NCBI RefSeq assembly: GCF_009720385.1
Contig: NZ_ML769301.1
Coordinates: 770,911 to 834,910 of the forward strand
Origin: Catellatospora vulcania
GTDB taxonomy: Bacteria; Actinomycetota; Actinomycetes; Mycobacteriales; Micromonosporaceae
DNA length: 64,000 bases
Direction of reading: 5' to 3'
Part shown: positions 1 through 6,579 of the stretch, in pieces
Numbering within the stretch: position 1 is the first letter of the stretch
How the letters are laid out: each line of letters starts with the position of its first letter
Translations under genes and position numbers: made by a program
Notes under the pieces: model-generated
What the model was told of the DNA's origin: nothing
What the model saw: only the letters and a program-made list of their open reading frames with translations
The model's database searches: none

Positions 1-159
1 CGAGCGTTCGGCCGCGCCTTCCTGGTCGCCTTCCATCATCAGTATCCGGGCCAGATTCTCTGTGTACCGGGCGATGCTGAAGCTGTTGCCGAAGGTGAGG
101 CAGCCGCGCATCACTCTTGGCAGCAGTGTGCGCGCCCCATCAACCGCCCCGGCTTCCAT
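1..159 (-). pseudogene. partial TPR-like coding fragment running off the left edge
   Basis: The minus strand is open from about 318 to the left edge. From an ATG at 157-159 it encodes about 53 residues, including RARTLLPRVMRG-like and LARILMMEGDQEGAAER-like helices. The pattern of helix pairs with G-D/N turns and alanine-rich ends resembles the C-terminal TPR segment of LuxR- or AfsR-type ATP-binding regulators, where such text normally lies hundreds of residues into the protein. Upstream of 159 there is no matching N-terminal domain and a stop lies at 319-321, so this may be the broken 5' edge of a truncated gene. The rest lies outside the window, so identity is weakly supported. Confidence 0.3.
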
Positions 160-422
160 CCTGCGCCTACCGCGAAGCCTTGCCTGATGCGTCGCCGCCC
201 TCGATATCGCCGCCTCGGCCCCGCATGCGGGAGAGCCGGCGGGGCCGGCGGAGCGGGCGGGACGATGTTCGACTATGTACGTTCGTGGGCCTTTGCGTAC
301 CGAGTATGGCGCGCGGATTCAGCAAAGTTAACCCTGTTGTCACGCAGCTGAAATCCAGCGCTCCCTCTGCCCGCCCGGCCGAGGGACCTGCCGTCGGCTT
401 CGACAGAGGGAAGTTGATCCGC

Positions 423-1907
423 GTGAAGGAGAACCTCCGCCCCCGGCCCCCCATCCGTCGCCTCGTCCGGTCGATCCGGATGGCCGCAGCCGCAGCCGCA
501 GCTGCAGTCCTGTTCGCCGGCGCCGCCGTCGGCTTCGCGGTGTCGCCGGCCAGCGCGGCCCCCGTGGACATCGCCAACGGCACCCAGTTCCGGGACAGCA
601 GCGGGAACGTGCTGCACGCCCACGGTGGCGGCGTGCTGCAGGTGAGCGGCTACTACTACTGGTTCGGCGAGAACCGCAACGCCGACAACACCTTCCGTGC
701 CGTCTCGGTATACCGGTCCACGGACCTCAAGAACTGGGAGTTCCGCAACAACGTCCTCACGCAGTCGTCGCACGCCGAACTCAACGTCTCGAACATCGAG
801 CGGCCGAAAGTCATCTACAACAGCTCGACGGGCCGCTTCGTCATGTGGATGCACAAGGAGAACGGGTCGAACTACAGCGAGGCGCGCGCCGCCGTCGCGT
901 CGTCGGCGACCGTGGACGGCAACTACACCTACCACGGCAGCTTCCGCCCGCTCGGCCAGCACATGTCGCGAGACATCACGCTCTACAACGACAACGGCAC
1001 CGCGTACATGATCTCCGCGGCGGACGAGAACTACGACCTGCACATCTACCGGCTGACCTCGGACTACCTGAACGTCAGCACGCTGGTCGGCAACTTCTGG
1101 AACGACGCGCACCGCGAGGCCCCGGCCATGTTCAAGCGTGGCAGCGTCTATTTCCTGCTCACCTCGGGCGCGACCGGCTGGAGCCCGAACCAGGCGAAAT
1201 ACGCTACTGCGAGCAGCATCTCCGGTCCGTGGACCGGGTGGACCAACGTCGGCGACGGCACGACGTTCAGCTCCCAGCCGACGTACGTGCTGCCGATCCA
1301 GGGGACATCGGCGACCAGCTACCTGTACATGGGCGACCGCTGGGCCGGCGCCTGGGGCGGCCCGGTGGGCGACTCGCAGTACGTCTGGCTGCCCATCAGC
1401 TTCCCCAGCAGCACCAGCATGAGCCTGACCTGGCACCCGCAGATCACCGTCGACGCCGCCACCGGCACCGTCACCGGCGGCGGATCGGCCCCGACCTACC
1501 GGATCACCGCTCGCCACAGCGGCAGGGTGATGGACGTGGTCTCGTCGTCGACGGCGAACAGCGCCGAGATCAAGCAGTACGCCTGGAACGGGGGAGCCAA
1601 CCAGAAGTGGCAGTTCCAGGACGTCGGGGGCGGCTACTACCGGCTCATGAACGTCAACAGCGGCAAATGTCTGGACGTGGCCGGCAACTCGACGGCCAAC
1701 GGGGCCAACATCATCCAGTACACCTGCGGCAGCGGCACGAACCAGCAGTGGCAGTGGGTGGCCACGGGCAGCTACTTCCAGCTGCGGGCCCGCCACAGCG
1801 GCAAGTGCCTGGACGTCGTGAGCTCGAACACGGCCGACGGCGCCGACATCCAGCAGTACACCTGCGGAAGCGGCACCAACCAGCAGTGGTCGCGCGCCAC
1901 GTCATGA
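423..1907 (+). CDS. secreted GH43-like glycosidase with C-terminal ricin B lectin domain
   Basis: Encodes 494 residues from a GTG at 423, chosen because AGGGAAG lies 9 nt upstream and an Arg-rich start plus Ala-rich signal peptide ending in PASAA follows at once; earlier in-frame starts lack both. Residues about 45-340 look like a five-blade GH43-type fold (YYYWFGENRN, STDLKNWEF, IERPKVIYN, MSRDITLYND, HREAPAMF), closest in feel to exo-beta-1,3-galactanase-like members; the subfamily is inferred. Residues about 360-494 form a ricin B/CBM13 trefoil with three Q-x-W motifs (NQKWQF, NQQWQW, NQQWSR). The product probably trims plant or microbial polysaccharide outside the cell. A hairpin at 1925-1952 separates it from a second enzyme of the same design. 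Confidence 0.85.
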   Translation: MKENLRPRPPIRRLVRSIRMAAAAAAAAVLFAGAAVGFAVSPASAAPVDIANGTQFRDSSGNVLHAHGGGVLQVSGYYYWFGENRNADNTFRAVSVYRSTDLKNWEFRNNVLTQSSHAELNVSNIERPKVIYNSSTGRFVMWMHKENGSNYSEARAAVASSATVDGNYTYHGSFRPLGQHMSRDITLYNDNGTAYMISAADENYDLHIYRLTSDYLNVSTLVGNFWNDAHREAPAMFKRGSVYFLLTSGATGWSPNQAKYATASSISGPWTGWTNVGDGTTFSSQPTYVLPIQGTSATSYLYMGDRWAGAWGGPVGDSQYVWLPISFPSSTSMSLTWHPQITVDAATGTVTGGGSAPTYRITARHSGRVMDVVSSSTANSAEIKQYAWNGGANQKWQFQDVGGGYYRLMNVNSGKCLDVAGNSTANGANIIQYTCGSGTNQQWQWVATGSYFQLRARHSGKCLDVVSSNTADGADIQQYTCGSGTNQQWSRATS

Positions 1908-1924
1908 CCCGTCACCAGTCAACC

Positions 1925-1952
1925 GGTGATCGCCGTTCCCGCGGCGATCACC
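1925..1952 (+). terminator. hairpin between the two GH43-like genes
   Basis: Perfect 11-bp inverted repeat (GGTGATCGCCG and its complement) around a 6-nt loop, 17 nt after the first GH43 stop and 29 nt before the next start. There is no T run, as is usual in high-GC actinomycetes. It could be a terminator or a partial attenuator. Confidence 0.6.
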
Positions 1953-1981
1953 ACCACCCTGTACTGCCTGAGGAGGCAAGC

Positions 1982-3307
1982 GTGAAGTCACGCACTGCAA
2001 CACCGGGAACAAGACTCAGCCGGTGGGTGGCCCGGCTGGCCGGCGCCATGCTCGTCGCCGTCACAGGCCTCGTCGCGGTCGCGTCGCCCGCAGCGGCTGC
2101 CAGCGGCTACATCTACACCACCTTCAAGGGCGACGGCGCGGCCGACCAGGAGCTGTGGGTCTACCAGTCGACCGACGGCAACAACTTCAGCGTCCTGGCC
2201 GACACGAACTACCAGGGGCCGTCGGGCGTCCTGCGCGACCCCAGCATCATCAACCACAACGGTATGTACTACATCGCGTACACCGTCCAGTCGTGGACCA
2301 CGAACTCCACCTACTTCAACATCGCCTCCAGCACGAACCTGACCACCTGGCAGCACGTGGCCAGCGTCAACTCGGGCATCGCGAACACGAGGTTCGTGTG
2401 GGCGCCGGAGTTCTACGTCGAGGGCAGCACCGTCCGGGTCATCGTGAGCATCGCGCAGACCACCTGCTCGAACTGCTTCCAGCCCTACATCTTCACCGCC
2501 ACGAACAGCTCGCTGACCTCCTGGAGCGGGCCGGTGGCGATGGGCGGGCTGGGCGCCAACCACATCGACACGTTCGTCGTGCGCTCCGGCAGCACCTACC
2601 ACGCCTTCGTCAAGGACGAGAGCTCGAAGTTCATCGAGCACTGGACCAGTGCGAGCCTGACCAGTGGATGGACCTCGGTGGCCAGCCTGTGGACGTCGGG
2701 GTACGAGGGGCCGGCGGTGTTCCAGCTGGCCAACGGCACCTGGCGGATCTACATCGACAAGTACACCAACGGCGGCATCTGGTCGGCCACCAGCTCCAAC
2801 CTCAACAGCTGGTCCGGTCTGAGCAGCGTCGCATGTCCGGGCTGCCGGCATGGCACGGTGCTGCCGGTGGCCGAGCTGCCGGCGGCCGCCCCCCAGTACC
2901 GGGTCACCGCCCGTCACAGCGCCAAGGTGATGGACGTGGTCGGGGCGTCGACGGCGAACAGTGCCGAGATCAAGCAGTACACCTGGAACGGGGGAGCGAA
3001 CCAGAAGTGGCAGTTCCAGGACGCGGGGAGTGGCTACTACCGGGTGGTGAGCCAGGTCAGCGGAAAGTGCCTCGACGTGGCCAATGCGTCTACCGCTGAC
3101 GGAGCCAATGTGATCCAGTATGCCTGCGGCAGCGGGACCAACCAGCAGTGGCAGTGGGTGGCCACGGGTAGCTACTTCCAGCTCAGAGCCCGCCACAGCG
3201 GCAAGTGCCTGGACGTGGTCGCCTCGTCCACCGCCGACGGCGCCGACATCCAGCAGTCCACCTGCGGCAGCGGCGCCAACCAGCAGTGGTCGCGCACCCA
3301 GGTGTAG
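1982..3307 (+). CDS. secreted GH43-type arabinosidase/xylosidase-like enzyme with ricin B lectin domain
   Basis: 441 residues from a GTG at 1982 preceded by GAGGAGG 6-7 nt upstream. A signal peptide ends near VASPAAAA. The catalytic domain (about residues 40-300) shows GH43 landmarks: RDPSI for the general-base Asp, FVWAPEF, NHIDTFV for the middle acid and YEGPAVF for the general-acid Glu. These are the family's usual three carboxylates, so activity on arabinose- or xylose-containing glycans is likely, though the substrate is not proven. The C-terminal ricin B trefoil has three Q-x-W repeats and is almost identical, also at DNA level, to the lectin tail of the preceding gene. A strong hairpin follows at 3348-3377. 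Confidence 0.87.
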   Translation: MKSRTATPGTRLSRWVARLAGAMLVAVTGLVAVASPAAAASGYIYTTFKGDGAADQELWVYQSTDGNNFSVLADTNYQGPSGVLRDPSIINHNGMYYIAYTVQSWTTNSTYFNIASSTNLTTWQHVASVNSGIANTRFVWAPEFYVEGSTVRVIVSIAQTTCSNCFQPYIFTATNSSLTSWSGPVAMGGLGANHIDTFVVRSGSTYHAFVKDESSKFIEHWTSASLTSGWTSVASLWTSGYEGPAVFQLANGTWRIYIDKYTNGGIWSATSSNLNSWSGLSSVACPGCRHGTVLPVAELPAAAPQYRVTARHSAKVMDVVGASTANSAEIKQYTWNGGANQKWQFQDAGSGYYRVVSQVSGKCLDVANASTADGANVIQYACGSGTNQQWQWVATGSYFQLRARHSGKCLDVVASSTADGADIQQSTCGSGANQQWSRTQV

Positions 3308-3347
3308 GTGGCGCGACGATCTCGGACCGTCGTCGTTCACGACACGG

Positions 3348-3377
3348 GGGCGTCGGCGCAGCAATGCGCCGACGCCC
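3348..3377 (+). terminator. 13-bp stem, GCAA-loop terminator after the second GH43-like gene
   Basis: Perfect inverted repeat GGGCGTCGGCGCA / TGCGCCGACGCCC closed by a GCAA tetraloop, 40 nt after the stop codon. It ends the GH43 transcription unit before the promoter of the M23-like gene. Confidence 0.75.
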
Positions 3378-3456
3378 ATGCGGCCTGGCTCCATCTCGAT
3401 GCCGCAATGTGGTCGGTCGACCGGACGGGTCCCCGGGAACAATCGTGAACAAACCC

Positions 3457-3485
3457 TTGCCTCGGACCCGAAGCGGCCTTAGGTT
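3457..3485 (+). promoter_or_regulatory. putative promoter for a leaderless M23-like gene
   Basis: TTGCCT (3457-3462) and TAGGTT (3480-3485) are separated by 17 nt. The predicted transcription start falls within about a base of the ATG at 3492, and no Shine-Dalgarno sequence precedes it, so the mRNA is probably leaderless. Confidence 0.5.
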
Positions 3486-3491
3486 GCATTG

Positions 3492-4319
3492 ATGATCCTC
3501 AGTGACAGCCGTCCCGATCCGGCCCAGGACGTCGGCCACGGCGAGCCGCGGCCCGAGGATCTCGGCGGTATCGCCTACCTGCGGGGACTGTCGAGACGGG
3601 GATTCATCACCGGCTCGGCGTTGGTGGCGTCCGGGGTGTCGGCAGCCTTTGCCTTGCTGCCCGGATCCGCCCAGGCTGCCAGCGGCTATCAGCGGCCGTG
3701 CGGAAACGTCCGGATCTCGAGTTCCTGGCAGGACCACCGCAACCGGACGCCCCCTTCGGCGGAGCCGGGCACCGACTACGCGGTCGGCACCGGCACGCCC
3801 GTCGTTGCCGCCGCGAGCGGCATGATCCGTTACGTGAAGACCGACACTTCCGGCGCGACCGGCCGTGTCGTGGGGATGGCCCATGACGATGGCAATTACA
3901 CCCGGCACCTTCACCTGTCGAGGATCGTCGTCTCCTCGGGTCAACGTGTGTCGCGCGGCCAGACGATCGCTTACTCCGGCTCATCGGCGAACGGCAGCGA
4001 CTCCGGTGTCGGACCGCATGTGCACACGAGTCTCTGGCTGAACACCGGCGCTCCGACGAACTTCGGCGCGACGGTGGATTTCGAGAGTCACGTCGGAGAC
4101 GTCGCCAACCCGAACCCGCCTGACCAGGAGGTAGATGAAGTGTTCATCGCGAACGTGCGAGGCAACTGGTATCTCGTCGTGCCACAGGGCACCAACAAGC
4201 CGCGGGCAGTGGTCCTGGGGGGCGACAGCAACGCCGCGGCTTCGGGCATACCCGTCCTGAACTTCAGCTGGGATCCGTCGATCAACGCGCTGAGGGCCGC
4301 GGTCGACGGCATCGGTTGA
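3492..4319 (+). CDS. Tat-exported M23 (LytM-like) peptidase-fold protein with a substituted zinc ligand
   Basis: 275 residues from ATG 3492; a TTG directly before it is also in frame. The N terminus has a twin-arginine signal (SRRGFITGSAL, cleavage near AQAAS). Residues about 80-205 match the M23/LytM lysostaphin-type fold: GTDYAVGTGTPVVAAASG, HLHLSRI, and the G-P-H-V-H-T motif with the HxH zinc site. The family's first ligand, in H-x-G-x-D, is Glu here (EPGTD), so zinc binding may be altered or the protein may be non-catalytic. The last 60 residues (FIANVRGNWYLVV onwards) form an extra domain that I do not recognise. A cell-wall role is inferred from the fold. Confidence 0.8.
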   Translation: MILSDSRPDPAQDVGHGEPRPEDLGGIAYLRGLSRRGFITGSALVASGVSAAFALLPGSAQAASGYQRPCGNVRISSSWQDHRNRTPPSAEPGTDYAVGTGTPVVAAASGMIRYVKTDTSGATGRVVGMAHDDGNYTRHLHLSRIVVSSGQRVSRGQTIAYSGSSANGSDSGVGPHVHTSLWLNTGAPTNFGATVDFESHVGDVANPNPPDQEVDEVFIANVRGNWYLVVPQGTNKPRAVVLGGDSNAAASGIPVLNFSWDPSINALRAAVDGIG

Positions 4320-4382
4320 GATGACCTGGGCACGTCGCGGGCCGGTCGTCATCGTCGATACCCGGTCGCTGCGCTGGCGGAC

Positions 4383-4660
4383 CTACGTCTGAGCCTGACG
4401 CGGCCGTGGGAGGCAGCACACCGGCATGGGCCCCGGCAGGATGGACCGCGGCCGCGCACAGGTCGCGGCCGCGCCGCTGGTCAGCGTCGAGCGCTGACCG
4501 GCCGCATGTCGGTCCAGACGTCTTCGATGTGGCGCAGGCACTCGTCGCGGGTGCCAGACCTCGACCAGATCGTCCGGCACGCGGCCCCGATACTTCCCGA
4601 TCAGCTCGGGTTCGACGGGACCGTGCGGCACGAAGTCGGCAATCTCGATCACGTGCTCGA
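4383..4660 (-). pseudogene. frameshifted GAD-like (DUF1851-type) remnant
   Basis: Reading leftward from about 4660, one frame gives VIEIADFVPHG followed by EPELIGKYRGRVPDDLVEVW. This resembles the N terminus of GAD-like/DUF1851 proteins (F-G-P ... I-x-x-Y-R-G-x-L-P-x-x-L). After the Trp codon near 4553 the text continues sensibly only in another frame (TRDECLRHIEDVW, then a stop near 4493). The two pieces together are far shorter than the family, so this looks like an internally deleted, frameshifted remnant. The family match is from memory and tentative; nothing convincing covers 4320-4490. Confidence 0.4.
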
Positions 4661-4882
4661 AGCTACCTGAACGCGAGATCAACACCGGCGACGCCGCCCA
4701 GGAGTTGCGCGGCAGCCAGGGTGCTGAGCCGGCGCCGACGTCGACGACGGCGCCGGCATGGCCGAGCGGGGCGGGTACCCGCCGCGGCGATCCGCGGGTC
4801 GGTGCGGCGTAAGGCGGTGCAGCCACGACCGTGGACCTCGTAGTCGAAGTCACCAGCGGGACGGCGCCGATCGAGCTCGCAG

Positions 4883-5230
4883 ACTTCACGTGCCGGCCGA
4901 TCGGCGCAGCTGATCCGGGCGGTGCGCGCCGCGTACGAGGGCGACGCCTACCTGTCGCCGGCCGTGACACGGATACTGCTGGGCCTGGTGAACCCAGCCG
5001 TCACGGATCGGCGTACCGAGGCCGAGCAGCGGCTTACTGGCCTCAACGCCCGTGAGGTCGACGTGCTGCGGCTGGTCGGGCAGGGGATGTCGAACGCCGA
5101 CATCGGCCGTGGCCTGTTCATGAGCGAACCTACGGTCAAGACGTACGTCAGCCGCATCCTCGCCAAGCTGAACTGCGCCAACCGGGTTCAGGCCGCCCTG
5201 CTTGCCCGCGACGCCGGCCTGACGTCGTGA
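4883..5230 (+). pseudogene. truncated NarL/LuxR-family response regulator (HTH remnant)
   Basis: The frame ending at 5230 contains QLIRAVRAAYEGDAYLSPAV, the linker typical of NarL-type regulators, followed by a complete LuxR-type HTH (LTGLNAREVDVLRLVGQGMS, NADIGRGLFMSEPTVKTYVS, RILAKLNCANRVQAA). The receiver domain with its phospho-acceptor Asp is absent: upstream sequence has no matching frame and a GTG at 4922 is the only plausible start. I read it as the C-terminal stub of a response regulator. Expression as a free DNA-binding domain cannot be excluded. Confidence 0.65.
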
Positions 5231-5532
5231 ACAACCGGGCCGGACAGGCCGCTCGTAGAACACTGATGTCGGCTGGACCGCTGACCGCAGCTGCGAATGG
5301 GTGTGACCAGCAGCCGATGGCCGGATCACATCTGCCCGCGTCCGCGCACGATCCTGCCTTCGTTGCTGTGCGCTCTTGAGCCTGGGAAGCACGTGCTGAG
5401 TGCATGGTGCTGATCACCCGTAGGCAAGCATTTACGGCAATTTATGGCAACCCGTTTCGAGCAGGTTTCGCCGTTGCTATGGTCCGAATCACCCATCGTC
5501 GATGCTCAATTCACATTCGCCAAGGAGGCGTC

Positions 5533-6399
5533 ATGAGCATTCGAACCATGCCCAGGTTTCGGTTCCACGTGGCCGTAGTGGCTGTCGCAGCCGTCGTGAT
5601 GACGGTTGCCGGGCAGCCGCCGGCCAGCGCCGCCGACAATCCGCCGTTCGCTCCGTACCAGGAGATGCACGCGAACTGCACCGTCACTCATCGGCTCAAC
5701 GACGACCCGATCGTGTTTCCGGGTCTGGCGGGGGCATCCCACAACCACACGTTCATCGGCAACCCGGCGACCAACGCCAATTCCACGACACAATCGCTGG
5801 TCGGCGGCGCGACGTCCTGCGAGGACACCCTCGACGCGTCGGGATACTGGTTCCCGACGTTGCTGCAGAACGGCGTGGTGAGGCTGCCGGACAAGCCGAC
5901 GGTCTACTACAAGTCCGATGTGAAGGACTACCGCACCGTGCGACCCTTCCCGCCGGGCTTCCGGCTCGTCGTCGGCGACGCGAAGATGACCACGGCGACG
6001 AACTTCACCGGCGAATGGCAATGTCCCGGTTACAAGGGTAAGGCCATCCCGTCATCCTGCCCGAGTGGTTCCTCGCTGGTCATGCGTATGAAGGCGCCGA
6101 GCTGCTGGAACGGCGTGGACCTGGACACGGCGGATCACAAGTCCCACATGGTCTGGCCGATCAACGGCGTCTGCCCGGCGTCACACCCGGTGCCGCTGCC
6201 GCAGCTGCAGGTCAAGCTTCCGTACCCGCTGCCCGGCGGAAACACCGGTGGCCTGGTCTACTCCTCCGGCAACGCTTACTCGTTCCACTACGACTTCATG
6301 AACGGGTGGAACGACGCACGTCAGGTTTACCTGGTCGGCCACTGCATCAACGGTGGGCGCCAGTGCAACGGCTACGGCGTGGACCCCCACAAGCCGTAG
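5533..6399 (+). CDS. secreted DUF1996-domain protein
   Basis: 288 residues from ATG 5533, with AGGAGG 6 nt upstream. A signal peptide ends near PPASAADN. The mature part matches the DUF1996 family of secreted actinobacterial and fungal proteins: an early HANCTVTHRLNDDPIVFPG, the SHNHTFIGN histidine motif, CEDTLDASGYWFP, and later FPPGFRLVVGD, CPGYKG, LVMRMKAPSCWNG and HKSHMVWP. Six or more cysteines suggest disulfides. The family's biochemical role is unknown, but it is often found beside carbohydrate-active enzymes, as here. It is transcribed alone toward a LacI-type operator and the beta-helix gene. Confidence 0.85.
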   Translation: MSIRTMPRFRFHVAVVAVAAVVMTVAGQPPASAADNPPFAPYQEMHANCTVTHRLNDDPIVFPGLAGASHNHTFIGNPATNANSTTQSLVGGATSCEDTLDASGYWFPTLLQNGVVRLPDKPTVYYKSDVKDYRTVRPFPPGFRLVVGDAKMTTATNFTGEWQCPGYKGKAIPSSCPSGSSLVMRMKAPSCWNGVDLDTADHKSHMVWPINGVCPASHPVPLPQLQVKLPYPLPGGNTGGLVYSSGNAYSFHYDFMNGWNDARQVYLVGHCINGGRQCNGYGVDPHKP

Positions 6400-6435
6400 G
6401 CCGCTGGCAGTTCTGCCATCCGGCTGGCGAACCAC

Positions 6436-6449
6436 GGCAATCGATTGCC
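6436..6449. promoter_or_regulatory. perfect palindrome GGCAATCGATTGCC, putative LacI operator
   Basis: A 14-bp perfect palindrome with a central CG, as in LacI/GalR operators, 131 nt before the beta-helix gene. A one-mismatch copy (9788-9801) lies upstream of the LacI regulator gene that ends convergently against that gene. The pairing suggests that this regulator controls both. Confidence 0.6.
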
Positions 6450-6579
6450 ACCTCTGGACGCCGGTCATAGATTTCGCAAACCGCATGCGGTTCCATGCGG
6501 CGCCTGGGCCCGGGCGCCGCACCCGTTCCCAGCATCGCCATTGCCTGCGGCGATGCCCGTCCACCATCGGGAGAAACCA

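Noticed and set aside
273-1796. 507-codon minus-strand open frame opposite the first GH43-like gene
   Set aside because: Antisense shadow of an obvious secreted enzyme, rich in Val/Ala/Gly/Arg.
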